Assembly (NCBI GenBank): GCA_030247855.1
Contig: JAPDRN010000041.1
Span: 124,001 to 188,000 of the forward strand
DNA length: 64,000 bases
DNA from: Knufia peltigerae
Lineage: Eukaryota > Ascomycota > Eurotiomycetes > Chaetothyriales > Trichomeriaceae
Reading direction: 5' to 3'
Shown here in pieces: positions 21,670-32,249 of this stretch. Every line of letters begins with the position of its first letter. Position 1 is the first letter of the stretch. Position numbers and translations under genes: made by a program. Below the pieces are notes generated by a model, which made no database searches, was not told where the DNA came from, and was given only the letters and a program-made list of their open reading frames with translations.

Positions 21670-23078
21670 ATGCGTACTTCCACTATCGCCGCCCTCGCTT
21701 TGGGTGCTGGTGTAGCTTCAGCGGCTACCGTGAAGCGAGCGAGCTCCATCACCTCTGTGACGGTCAAGGGCAATGGTACGCAGCTTCCCATCCCTCTCCC
21801 GCGCAGCATAACACTGACGTTCCCCCAGCTTTCTTTGCCGGCAATGATCGCTTCTACATTCGTGGCGTCGACTACCAGCCTGGTGGCTCCTCCAATGTCG
21901 CCGACCCTATCGCCGACGTGGATGGCTGCAAGCGAGACATCGCGGAATTCAAGAAGCTGGGTCTGAACACTATTCGTGTCTACACTGTCGACAACACAGC
22001 CAATCATGATGAGTGTATGAGTGCTTTGGCAGATGCTGGCATCTACCTTGTACTCGACGTCAATACCCCCAAGTACTCTTTGAACCGAGCGGATCCCAAC
22101 CCCTCCTATAACGACGTGTACCTGCAAAGCATCTTTGCAACCATTGACGATTTCCAAAAGTATGACAACGTTTTGGCCTTCTTCTCTGGCAATGAAGTTA
22201 TCAACGACCCCGAGTCTTCAGCCGCTGCTCCTTATGTCAAGGCTGTCACTCGTGACATGAGACAATACATCCGCAACCGAGGCTACAGAACAATCCCCGT
22301 TGGGTACTCTGCCGCTGATGTTAGTGAGAACCGTTTGGAAATGGCTGAATACATGAACTGCGGTACTTCCGACGAACGATCTGATTTCTTTGCTTTCAAC
22401 GATTACTCATGGTGCGACCCTTCGTCTTTCACTCAGTCTGGTTGGGATCAGAAGGTCAAGAACTTCACTGGATACGGTCTTCCTCTTTTCCTGTCCGAGT
22501 ATGGCTGCAACACCAACACCCGTGAGTTCCAGGAAGTCGAGTCCCTCTACAGCACTCAAATGACTGGTGTTTACTCCGGCGGTCTTGTCTACGAATACTC
22601 TCAGGAGCCCTCTAACTATGGTCTTGTGGAGATCAATGGCAATTCGGTTTCTGAACTTCCCGACTTCTCGGCACTTCAGTCTCAATTCTCCAAGACCCCT
22701 AACCCACAAGGCGATGGTGGTTACAACTCGACTGGTGGTGCCTCTGGATGCCCGGCCTACAACAACCCCAACTGGCTTGTCAAGACCGACGCCCTTCCAG
22801 CTATCCCCGAGGGTGCTAAGAAGTTCATGACCTCTGGTGCTGGTAAAGGTCCAGGTCTTTCGGGTGCTGGCTCTCAGAATGCTGGTGGTGCCTCTACCGG
22901 AACCGCCACTGCTGGTAGCGGACAAGCTAGCCAAACGGGTTCCTCCAGTGGTGGCTCGTCCACCTCATCTTCAACCAACGGTGCCATCGCCATGGCGGTT
23001 CCAGAATGGTCTTTCGCTCCTATGGTCTGCGGTGCTGTTTTGGTCATGTCATCTCTCTTCGGTGCTACACTGTTGTAG
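21670..23078 (+). CDS. GPI-anchored 1,3-beta-glucanosyltransferase, GH72 (Gas/Gel family)
   Basis: Two exons, 21670-21775 and 21829-23078, with a 53-nt intron (donor GTACGC, acceptor CCCCAG); 451 residues. The enzyme cuts and rejoins beta-1,3-glucan chains outside the plasma membrane, lengthening wall glucan. A signal peptide (MRTSTIAALALGAGVASA) is followed by the GH72 fold: FFAGNDRFYIRGVDYQPGG, GLNTIRVYTVDN, FFSGNEVIND with the acid/base Glu, and FLSEYGCNTN with the nucleophile Glu. After the catalytic domain there is only a short CPAYNNPNW region, with no full cysteine-rich X8/CBM43 module, so it belongs to the group without CBM43. A Ser/Gly linker and a hydrophobic tail (FAPMVCGAVLVMSSLFGATLL, split in the membrane) give a GPI signal. 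Confidence 0.96.
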
Positions 23079-23797
23079 ACTGGCATAGCACTTTTTGTAC
23101 AAGAAATTCGTTTCTACATGGAAAACCAGATGAGCCTCTTTTGAAATGAGGGGGGCGGACGAAAATACATACGTGTTGTCTCTTTTTTTTTGGTCTGAAC
23201 AGAAGAAATCGACAAGGTTGCAGGGAGTGACTTAACAAGGAGGCGTTTATCAACATTGGCCTGAAACATACCTAGGAAGGTAGTTTTTGGGGGGATGCTT
23301 TTCCTTATGCAATAGACTTTGCGTTTTGGTAGTCAAATAATTGATCAGAAACATGATTAGTATGATTGAGTTTTCTTGTATGCGTATTTGTCTAGTATTT
23401 GTGTTTTTGATTGTGCACCGTGTCAACTCCCAAAATGTAAGTTTTCCAGGGTGTAATGGTTCGTGGTTTGGGCTGGGAGGAGTGTGTACTCGTTTCACTT
23501 GAATAGAAGTACTGCATACCTAGGTATTTAATGCAACTGGTACGGATACAGAGTAGACATCATTTTGCGTGAGCTCTAATATTCAACAAAAACTCGTTTT
23601 CATTGTCGCAGGAAAAAGAAGAAGAAAATTCTTGCCAACCCTCGCTTCCCTAGCTAATCCCTCGAACCCGTACCGATACCTGTTTGACAGGTTTTTTTCT
23701 CGTTCGTCATGTGAGACTCTTCTCTGAACAACGACAACAACAACACCACCTAGGTGGGTATGTAATGTGAAATCCGAGATGATGAGTGTGTCCCAAT
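23079..23797. other. Intergenic between convergent GH72 and Glo3 genes
   Basis: No gene seen. It contains CCTAGG-type words near 23270, 23519 and 23751. The A/T-rich part after 23300 probably holds both 3' ends. Confidence 0.5.
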
Positions 23798-25591
23798 CTA
23801 ACTGTTCAAATACCTCGCCACGGCACCCCTCAATTTCCTCCCACCCTCGCCGGCCACGTTGATCAGGTTCTCGAGGTCGTCGCCGGCCGTGAGACCGAGT
23901 TTGCGAACAAAGTCCTTGGCCGCGGTTTCGAGGTCGCCGTACTCGCCGTTCTCGAGGCCGGTCACGTCGTCCTCGGGGCGCCCAAAGTAGGCGTTGGACG
24001 AGATGCTCGTCGCGCCCTCGAACCCTTGAAGGCGCGTCTTGGCCTCGGCCTGGACGTTGGAGTCGAACGCACCGCGGCCGAAAAACTCGTCGGACGATAT
24101 GCCCTTTTGGGTCCCGAATTTCTGGCGCGCGTACTGTTCTGATTCGTCTTTATGAAAAAGTGGTTTGTCAGTATCGGACGACAAGCATCGGACAGAGAGA
24201 TGAGAGGGAAGCAACGGGGGGGGAAAAATTCACCTTCGACAGGTGCTTTGCTGGCACCGACACTGCCAAAGCCGAGTTTCTTCGGTGCTGGTGCTGTAGA
24301 AGAGGCAGCACCGGCACCACCTTTCGACCCAATCTGCCCGAAACCAAGTCTACCCATTCCCATGCCCAGTCGCTCGACCTCGCTGGGACTGCGTGTATGA
24401 GCGGCACTAGACGCTGGGCCTGCCTGTGAGGTGGCAGAAGATGTTGAGTTTGTTTCCTTGGTTGCGGCGCCGAAAGAGGAAGACTTGTTTCTGGCCAAAT
24501 CTTCCGCCTTTTCGGCTTCAGGATCGTATCCAAGCTTCTCTATTCTCTCCGCTTCGGCCTTTGCCGCCTTTTCGGCGGCCTCAAAGTCGATTTCTTCACC
24601 GACGACCTTCTTCGCGCCCAACTTTTGCGTCTTTTTAGCACCCAACACGTTCGTCCGTTTCGCTCCGGCACCGCCGGTTGGTCCTTTCCGGATCGCAGAT
24701 GAGGATGTCGTGCGGATGGCCGTCGGAGCCGGGAGGGCAGTCTCCGAGTCGTTGCCGCCGGCGCCGATCAAAGGTGATTTTGGTCGTGCCGCAGAGCCGT
24801 TTGCACCGCCCGCGGAGAGGAAAGGCGAGGCCGTACGGGAAACGACGGGTGGAGTGCCACTTCGTGAAGGAGGATTACTAGGCCTCTTGATGCTGGGTTT
24901 GTCCCAGGAAGAAAAGAAGTCGTCGCCTGGTTCGCCTGCGGGCGTCGCAGATGATCCATCGGCGGGAGTCGAAAGGGTCTCGTCGGTGATGACCACTTCA
25001 TCAGGATATCTGTGGTAGACACATTTGATTAGCCTAGGAAACATGCCAAAGTTGACGGATATTTCGCTCACTCTTCGGCATCTCTCGCTGCTCTACGCTT
25101 CAGTTCCTCTTTGTACTTGTTCGCCGCGTTGGAAGTGTATTTGACTTTGGCATCCTTGCTGGCGAGGGCTGCGCTGCCACCGTTGGACTGGAAGAATTTC
25201 GTGGCAGACTCATTGCCTCCAACCTTCATAGTCCGTAATTGAGCCCATTGCCATACTGATATATTTGTCAATCTCTCGTCCCGATTCTGATATTTCTTTC
25301 ATGCAACGCACCGTCCAAGTTCGTCGACCTGACAAAGGAAATGTGTACACCTAGGTTTCGGTGATTCGAGGAGCAATCGAGGCATAGGTAGACACCGAAA
25401 GGAACGGACGACCAAGTCGGATTCTTTTGGCCACAATCAAAACATATCTAAGTGGAAAAAAGGGGACACATTAGGCTTCTCATTCGGCATGTGCATTGGG
25501 GGGGACCAATTTGTGTTGAGGCTACCTTGTTCGCAGGTTTCGCTTTTAACTTCTCAAAGATCTTTTGAGACTGGGCCTTTGTGGCGCTCAT
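23798..25591 (-). CDS. glo3: ArfGAP, Glo3 type (COPI coat)
   Basis: Five exons on the reverse strand: 25526-25591, 25312-25447, 25072-25255, 24234-25009, 23798-24147; introns of 78, 56, 62 and 86 nt; 503 residues. Glo3 activates GTP hydrolysis by Arf1 on COPI vesicles between Golgi and ER. The N-terminal ArfGAP zinc finger is complete: CFDCGQ..YLCLDC with C-x2-C-x16-C-x2-C spacing, then the arginine finger in VHISFVRSTNLD and VWQWAQLRTMKVGGN. The middle is Ser/Ala/Gly-rich linker with coatomer-binding style basic patches. The C-terminal Glo3 regulatory motif is present as two ISS repeats (ISSDEFFGRGAFD and ISSNAYFGRPEDD), which separates Glo3 from Gcs1 or Age2. All splice joins keep conserved text. 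Confidence 0.95.
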
Positions 25592-25902
25592 GACAGGCGA
25601 ATATCGATAGTGTGAGCAAGGAGAGAAATTCACAAGAGAAGAAGTCGAGGGCGCAATTTGATGTTTGTGAATTTCTTTGACAGGTGGGAAGGAAACATAC
25701 GGGCTGTGATCTAGACGCGGGATTGAGAGATAGATGGGAAATGGGACTACGGTAGCCTCACTGGCCCCTATTGGCCACACATGCCACTTTACTGTTATTC
25801 ACAAATAGAAATCTCCATCCTTTTCCCCTTTCCCCTTTCCTTTTACCCCTTCTACCTGTTCTGAATAAAGATTCTGCATTCTGATGGAGTATTGCATGTT
25901 TG
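25592..25902. other. Short intergenic, Glo3 promoter
   Basis: About 310 bases between two minus-strand genes. No motif recognised. Confidence 0.5.
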
Positions 25903-26941
25903 CTATGGACGACTCGAGGTGGCCTTGATTGTAGTCACTTTGTCGAACACCGCCAGGGTATATTCCCAGACCTTCTTTGGCCAACCTTCTTTCCTATATT
26001 CTTCAAGGACCCCTGGCACAACCACTTCATTGCTTGTCTCATCGATACGATGTGCTCCTGGTCCAAAGGTATCGCTCGTCAGATGGAAAGCATGTCTTTC
26101 GCCACTGTCCTCGGTACTAATTCCCATGAGGAAAAATGCAACGGCCGTAAGCGTACGAATTGCTGCCAACCCAACTCTCCATGCGATACCGGAAGACTCG
26201 GGCGCGGTTAATTGGGAGAATATGTTTGTCTGTACCAGTCCGGGAAACGCATGCAAGAATGCCACATTCTCGTTGACTGATGCAAGATGATCAAAGGCGA
26301 GGCTTGTCATGGTTGTCGTGTGGTTTATCATCGCTCTAACAGCCCAGCCCCGCTCAAGACCAAGGTCTTCAGTATCGATCCTTTGTTCTCTGCCACCATT
26401 GAGTACACTCAGAATTCGTGGACGAGGAGATTGACGAAGGAGAGGTAGCAAGTTGGAAACCATTCGCATTCTGGAGTAGTATGAAAGGGCAAAGGCGATT
26501 TCGAGGCCTTCTTTCGTGTCTGTGGAAACAGGTAAGCATTTGATATTGACCATCGACGTCTGTAGGAAGCAACGTACATTCAGCTCCGTTCAAGGGGACA
26601 AGGCCTGCACTCATACACAAATAGTCTAATTTCTGCTCTGCCTCCGCGATCTGTTTGCATGCGGCGTCGACATCGGAGAGCAAGGTGACATCTGCTTCAA
26701 TGAATATGAACTTGTTGCTTTCATTGGAGGTTCCCAATGCTTCGAGTTGTTCTTCTGCTTGCTTAGGTGAACGTCCTAAAATGTAAAATGTCGACTGTTG
26801 TATCATGGTCGCCATTCTCGCGAGAGTGCCTGCGCCGATTCCTCTCGTGGCGCCAACGAATACACATATGTTTCCCTCATGTTGCTCACCTTCGAAACGA
26901 CTGTTATGGTCCTTGATCTGTGCAAGCTTCACCATCTTCAC
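25903..26941 (-). CDS. SDR-fold protein lacking an obvious catalytic Tyr-x3-Lys
   Basis: Two exons, 26578-26941 and 25903-26519, with a 58-nt intron (donor GTACGT, acceptor CCACAG); 326 residues. The N-terminal Rossmann unit is clear: NICVFVGATRGIGAGTLARM (Gly-x3-Gly-x-Gly), FYILGRSPKQ, FIEADVTLLSDVD and LCMSAG where classical members have NAG. Beyond it are FALSYYSRMRMVSNLLPLL and RILSVLNGG, then INHTTTMTSLAFDHLA at the place where the active Tyr-x3-Lys normally lies; I see no such pair there. It belongs to a fungal SDR-like set often found near secondary-metabolite genes, but enzymatic activity is doubtful. The C-terminal third (HLTSDTFGPGAHRIDETS..) reads as normal for the set. MKM at the start allows use of 26941 or 26935. 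Confidence 0.82.
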
Positions 26942-27804
26942 GGCCAGGCTGGTATCTGTATAGGAGAAAGTTTCGAGCCGAATAGTCTATTCGAGCTATA
27001 TAGCCACAAGCTCGAGGTAGATGAAACTCTGACTCACCTTCTCCTTTTGCTTTTAGGTCACACAAGGGCTATTACCAGCTGGACGTTATTACTCACTTGT
27101 CCCTTGTTCTGACAAGGAATGCTCGTATGCAGGGAACGGCCTTAATCTGCTCTAAATCCGACGCTATTACAAATCTGGACAGTACTGTAAAAAGGGAGAC
27201 TTTACCTAAACACCTGATAATATCACTTTTATACTCGGTATATTCGACCCAGCGTGGACAGAAGAAGCACTCGAACATTTTCTTTTAATCGAAGAAATGA
27301 TGACAACATCACAGGACTTGTGTCATTGCACAAAGCATTTCTCTATCAGGAGAAAGTGCCTCCATCTTCAGACCTTTATCGATCCCCTTTCCTGCCCGAT
27401 CTTTGATCTTTGTTGCAACATCCCGTGACTGACGAAGACAGTGGTGGTGGTTATTTGTCTTTGGAATGATCGTGACATGTCGAAAAAGTCTAGGAGTAGG
27501 TCTGTTGATATCGATGATGTTACTTCTCCTCCCGCCACAACAAGCTGCCTAACTCACAGAATGTACGACTAAGCAAACAATCGCAAAGACATCATCGTCC
27601 AGAGCACATCCTGACAAAGTGTTCTGCCCTTGCGCTCGTCTCGGCGAGCTTGGTCGTGTCCTCATATCCAAAATGAACTCCTTGATCCCGCGGGCTAACA
27701 CACTTTTCTCACTTTCCATTCATCTCTTTCATCTCTTGACTTTTTCCTTCCATCAAAAGAACCATGACTTGAGATCTGAAGAGTGATCAGTCATCATCGA
27801 TGCC
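26942..27804. other. Divergent intergenic region
   Basis: About 860 bases between divergent starts. Nothing coding is supported. The last 150 bases are C/T-rich and lead to the Asn-rich gene. Confidence 0.5.
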
Positions 27805-30800
27805 ATGCCGACGTTGAAAAATCTCGTATGCAATGTTCTGTGGGGGGAGACTGGTGCTCCTTTCCCAGAATATGGCACTCAATATGGTGATGGCTTCGTT
27901 GAAACCTTCATCGCAATCCCAAATCATCCTCAACCTTTCAGCATCAGACTCACCTCGCGTAAATTCATTCATGAAGGCCTAGCCATGCTTGTCTTTATAG
28001 ATGGAAAATATCAATGCAACCGGGTTCGAGTCAATCTACAATCACCCGAGAAGAACCTACCGGAATCTAGATCCAAGATCGATTTCATTGTTCGACAGAA
28101 AGAAACACGTCTAGGAGACGGATCATACATGGGGAGAGAATGGCGCTTTGATGACTACAATGTCGTACAACAACTCCCTCCAGGAGCAAGTGAGAGTCAT
28201 TTCGAGGAACTTGGTACGATTGAAGTCTTTGTCTTGCGATGCAGTTCCAATGATCCTGCTGAGTTCGACTCATTGAGTGACTCTTCGAAAGAAGACAGTG
28301 TCATTCTGGAGCAGCAAGACGATGACAATGCGGAAATACCCACGGAACAATCGGCAGAGGTTGTGGCTGAACCAGATCTTGAGACTCTTCCTTTTTGGGG
28401 CATCTTTGACGGACCTTCAGATCGACCATCGTCTTCTCACTTCTTACAAGTTGACGGCCCAGCTGACAATTATCACCATTGGGATTTTGGTTACAGACCT
28501 GGTCCTAGACCGTATCCGCCACAACAAGGTCCACGCTATCCTCCACGACCATATCAACAAGAACATGTTCCTGGTGGCACATTTCACTACCGTCGACCTA
28601 CACAGGACCCACCTCAACCGCCACCGCGTGGTGAACGTGACCCACACGATCATCTACCGCCTCGGCCTGAACGACGGGTTCACTTCGATTATGGTAGTCC
28701 CAGAGAGGGTTCTGTACACAATGGTCGATATCAGTCCCAACCTATGCCTCGATTCCATGATGATTATTACCCACCTCAACATTATGTTGGACATCAACCC
28801 TATGGAGACTATCCATCCCGTCATGCCGAGCATCAGTATGTTCATAGGCCTGCTGAGCCTCGAGATTATCGCGACTATCCTGAACCTCCAATGGGACATG
28901 GTGCTCTTAGGGTTCCACTAGCTAGTTCCTCAAGAATACCAGGTCTCTCAGAGCGTGGCACAACTCTACCAACTCACGCTCGAATGGGTTCTGTTCCTCC
29001 TCAAGTTCCACCACATCCACCAGGTCCTGCACCTTTACCATACACCGGAATTCAACCTTTCCCAAGTCAACATCCACTTCCGATGCCTACTTGGATTGGT
29101 CCACCTCATCAAGCATTCCAACCTGCAGTACCAGGACCAGCTCAATTCTTCCCATACTTACCACTCAATACTGCTCCATGGTTTCAAGTGCCAAATCAGC
29201 CTATTCCTCAAAATACTCAGATTACCACGACCTCTACTGGTACTAGTGCAAGCAATGACACTAGCAAACAAAAGGCTGCTTCCACGGCTACAGTAACCAA
29301 TACAAAAGCGGAATTTTCAGAACCTACCACAAAAGACTCGAACAATAATGCTACCAATAATACCTGGCCCGACTGGAATACCCAAAACAAAAGCGAGACT
29401 GACAAAAACACCAACAAACCTGACCAGGATCAAATAGAGTCGGCCGATCAAGGGACTAGTAATGCCAACGATAATCAGGATTGGAACAACGACAACAACA
29501 ATAATAACAGCAGTGGTCAAAATTGGGATACAAATAACAACAACTCCAATAATACTACTGATCAAAGCTGGGATACAAACAACAACAACAACTCCGGTAA
29601 TGCTACTGATCAAGGCTGGGATACAAACAACAACAACAACTCCGGTAATACTACTGATCAAAGCTGGGATACAAACAACAACAACAACTCCGGTAATGCT
29701 ACTGATCAAGGCTGGGATACAGTCAACAACAACAGCACCAGTGATGACAACAAAAGCAACAAGTCTAATCAAAACTGGTCTCAAGGTCAGAATACAACCT
29801 CGAACAACCAGAATGTGCCACAGTCTACAAGTAATGCATCAGGAAAGACAGCATGGTATGGCCCATATGGCCTTTATCAAGCTGCAAAGTTCCACAGAGA
29901 CGTCGATGTTCCACCCATTGCAGAAGAAGAGCCACGATATGATGTACCTCAATCCGTTGCACAAGCCAAAGGTGTCACCAAGCAAGTCCAACCTGGTCGC
30001 GGTTACATTTACAACAAGAAGAGCTTACATCCCGCAAAGTATCTAGACACTCTTCAGGATCCCTATGCCAGGTTCATCTTCAAATATCGTCACAAGGAGC
30101 AGATCAAGGCTGAAACTGGTATTGTTGTCAGCTTGGATCCGAGTCCTGACACGGACAGGAATGCTCTCGAGGGTAAGAGCAAGGATGAATTGATTGAGCT
30201 AGTTCTTCGAGCAAAGGGTGCTTTGGGAGGAGATATTCCAGATCAACCACCGCCAAAACCAGTTCCTGCTCCTGCCGTGCCAGCTCCCTTTGAACAAGTT
30301 CCGATTGCTCCACCTCAACATCCATTTCCAACATACTACCTTCCAGCATTTCGACGTCCTTCTGTCCAAGCTTCTAGTTCAGGTGCAAAGCCAACAGGTA
30401 CTACCAATATTACTGCTGCTGCTGCAGCCGATCAAGGCTGGGGAAGCGGAAATACAAGTAATGCAGCAGAACAACAAAACAACAACTGGCAACAAGGTGG
30501 TGAGGCATCAGACAGGAATAGCCAGCAAGCATCCGGAACTGGACGTTGGGACGGCCAAAATGAAGAAGAGCCTGCTGCCGCTCGAAGCTACCCACCACAC
30601 GATACCGCGCCGAGTAATCCCACGATCCCAGCGCCTTCAGCCATCAGTCCTCTGAATCTTCCTGGACCATCTTACCCTACCAGTGTCCCTGTTCAACAAG
30701 ACCGAGTGTGCACAACTCCAAATCGGCCGTCTGCCGCCGACGCTGATCCTCCACCACCTCCTTCTCCTCTCTATCAATCCAGCTCTGGCTCGCCCGCCAT

Positions 30801-31077
30801 AGTCCGGTCTGTACCTCTCTCGGACCCCTTTGGCCCCAGTGACGTTGCCGAGCCCCGCACCGAGCCACTCCCTGACAACATGAGGGCACCTGACGTGGAC
30901 GACCCAGTTCCCGCCGGCTTCAGCAGCTGGGACAGGTACTTTATGCACCCCAACTCGCCAGACATCCCTGACGAGTACGTCCATGTGCCGATTGTGGATG
31001 CTCCGGATCGCCCACCGGACCCACCCCCGATGTCCCGCCAGCCGGCACCCGGTGAACCGCATGACTTTTGGCTTTGA
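27805..31077 (+). CDS. Large Asn/Gln/Pro-rich protein with DUF7918-like N-terminus
   Basis: Single exon, 1090 residues. Residues 1 to about 165 look globular and resemble the fungal DUF7918-type domain: FVETFIAIPNHPQPFSIRL, MLVFIDGKYQCNRVRV and the closing strand LGTIEVFVLRC. Then follows a Pro/Tyr/His-rich low-complexity region (about 230-480), an Asn-rich tract (about 520-670) with four 16-residue repeats, and a conserved-looking patch at about 680-810: AAKFHRDVDVPPIAEEEPRYDVPQ..RGYIYNKKSLHPAKYLDTLQDPYARFIFKYRHKEQIKAE. The end is Pro-rich, finishing GEPHDFWL. The Asn tract has prion-like composition. Function unknown; an RNA-granule or scaffold role would be guesswork. Confidence 0.8.
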   Translation: MPTLKNLVCNVLWGETGAPFPEYGTQYGDGFVETFIAIPNHPQPFSIRLTSRKFIHEGLAMLVFIDGKYQCNRVRVNLQSPEKNLPESRSKIDFIVRQKETRLGDGSYMGREWRFDDYNVVQQLPPGASESHFEELGTIEVFVLRCSSNDPAEFDSLSDSSKEDSVILEQQDDDNAEIPTEQSAEVVAEPDLETLPFWGIFDGPSDRPSSSHFLQVDGPADNYHHWDFGYRPGPRPYPPQQGPRYPPRPYQQEHVPGGTFHYRRPTQDPPQPPPRGERDPHDHLPPRPERRVHFDYGSPREGSVHNGRYQSQPMPRFHDDYYPPQHYVGHQPYGDYPSRHAEHQYVHRPAEPRDYRDYPEPPMGHGALRVPLASSSRIPGLSERGTTLPTHARMGSVPPQVPPHPPGPAPLPYTGIQPFPSQHPLPMPTWIGPPHQAFQPAVPGPAQFFPYLPLNTAPWFQVPNQPIPQNTQITTTSTGTSASNDTSKQKAASTATVTNTKAEFSEPTTKDSNNNATNNTWPDWNTQNKSETDKNTNKPDQDQIESADQGTSNANDNQDWNNDNNNNNSSGQNWDTNNNNSNNTTDQSWDTNNNNNSGNATDQGWDTNNNNNSGNTTDQSWDTNNNNNSGNATDQGWDTVNNNSTSDDNKSNKSNQNWSQGQNTTSNNQNVPQSTSNASGKTAWYGPYGLYQAAKFHRDVDVPPIAEEEPRYDVPQSVAQAKGVTKQVQPGRGYIYNKKSLHPAKYLDTLQDPYARFIFKYRHKEQIKAETGIVVSLDPSPDTDRNALEGKSKDELIELVLRAKGALGGDIPDQPPPKPVPAPAVPAPFEQVPIAPPQHPFPTYYLPAFRRPSVQASSSGAKPTGTTNITAAAAADQGWGSGNTSNAAEQQNNNWQQGGEASDRNSQQASGTGRWDGQNEEEPAAARSYPPHDTAPSNPTIPAPSAISPLNLPGPSYPTSVPVQQDRVCTTPNRPSAADADPPPPPSPLYQSSSGSPAIVRSVPLSDPFGPSDVAEPRTEPLPDNMRAPDVDDPVPAGFSSWDRYFMHPNSPDIPDEYVHVPIVDAPDRPPDPPPMSRQPAPGEPHDFWL
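29560..29745 (+). repeat. 48-bp in-frame tandem repeat (Asn-rich)
   Basis: Units begin at 29560, 29608, 29656 and 29704 and encode DQ(S/G)WDTNNNNNSGN(A/T)T, the Ser and Gly forms alternating. The preceding degenerate unit starts near 29515. Neighbouring units differ by one or two codons; units one apart are almost identical at nucleotide level, indicating recent 96-bp duplication. Confidence 0.9.
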
Positions 31078-31410
31078 AAACCACCATACGGACGTCAGTC
31101 GCATCGGTTGTGCCGGGTGTGCGGTTGGTGCTGGTTTGGGTGGGTGGGTGGTGCGGCTGCGGTCGGGCTGGTGAGCGACAACGATGTACTTGTCAAGACA
31201 GCAATGTCATGTCTTTTTTGACATGACAAGCATCAGATAGACAATGAAGAATGATGTCAAAATGGTTTTGTTTATCGTCTTGTCGCATGTTAGATGTAAA
31301 CACACACAGACTGGCATAGAGCGTGTGCGCGCTGTGAACAAGTCCTCGTTTTTCTATTGAAGTCGGTCTCTACAGTAAAGTTTATTGTTGTTCATGATGA
31401 TTTCGGATGT
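31078..31410. other. Short convergent intergenic
   Basis: 3' ends of the Asn-rich gene and the phosphatase gene. No coding signal. TTGTCGCATG/GTCATGT text only. Confidence 0.5.
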
Positions 31411-32249
31411 TTACTTGTCTTTCGGTTCTTCCCCCACGACAAAGCCACCGCCCAACAAGATGGCCGGTTCGTCGATGCTGTGATGTTCGTAACTCAGAGT
31501 CCCCACCCCTCCTGCTTCCATGATCAGACTGGTTTCCGTGAGTGGTCTACCTATCCACCGGATGGCGAAAGCGCGTAGGATGTGACCGTGTCCCACGACC
31601 ATGACGTCCCCCGTCAGATTCTGGTCCTTTGGTTTCCCGATCACCGGGGAGTGGTACTTTGAACGAATCTCGGCGATCAAACCGTCCACTCGACGTATGA
31701 TATCCTCGGGACTCTCACCACCCGGGCAACCATCTCTCCAAATGTCCCAACTTCCCAGACCCTTTTCCGCCCGTATCTTTCGGATTTCAGGGGACGTTAC
31801 ACCTTCGTACTCTCCGTAATCCCATTCGGCGATTCTTGGGTCGATTGTCACACGGGCGTCGGTCTTGTTTTGTGAAGAGGACGTGTGAAGGTCGGAACCG
31901 GAAGACTTCTCAGAGGTTGTTGTTGTTGTCTGCCATGGATAAGGATCGTGACAACCCAGGTCGAGTAATTCGAGTGTCCTTTGAGCGCGATGACGTGGTG
32001 AGACGTAGCTGAAGAAGATTGTCAGTGATGTGTCGTGGGGAAGGAAAGGGTAGGAGAACAAAAGACATACATGTGTACCAATTGTCTAGGAACAATCAAT
32101 CTATCATCTCCCACCAAAGCTCTACCAGTAGCTCGGACTCGTTTCTCCCCGTTTTTCGTCAATGGGATGTCAGTCGTTCCGGTATGTTTACCGGATAATG
32201 ACCATTCAGTCTCGCCGTGTCGAACGATGAAGCATCGTGGTGTGGTCAT
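31411..32249 (-). CDS. Histidine phosphatase, SHB17-like (sedoheptulose-1,7-bisphosphatase)
   Basis: Two exons, 32071-32249 and 31411-32008, with a 62-nt intron (donor GTATGT, acceptor TTCAG); 258 residues. The phosphoglycerate-mutase fold is complete: CFIVRHGETEWSLSG with the phosphorylated His, YVSPRHRAQRTLELL, the acid in IAEWDYGEYEGVTSPEI, the SHB17-type phrase WDIWRDGCPGGESPEDI, and the second catalytic His in VMVVGHGHILRAFA. Yeast Shb17 removes the 1-phosphate of sedoheptulose-1,7-bisphosphate in a NADPH-free route to ribose; the WxIWRDGC phrase favours that over phosphoglycerate mutases. A Ser/Thr-rich insert lies between the first two blocks (about residues 90-110). An upstream in-frame ATG at 32504 exists, but MTTPRC is the natural start. 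Confidence 0.9.
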
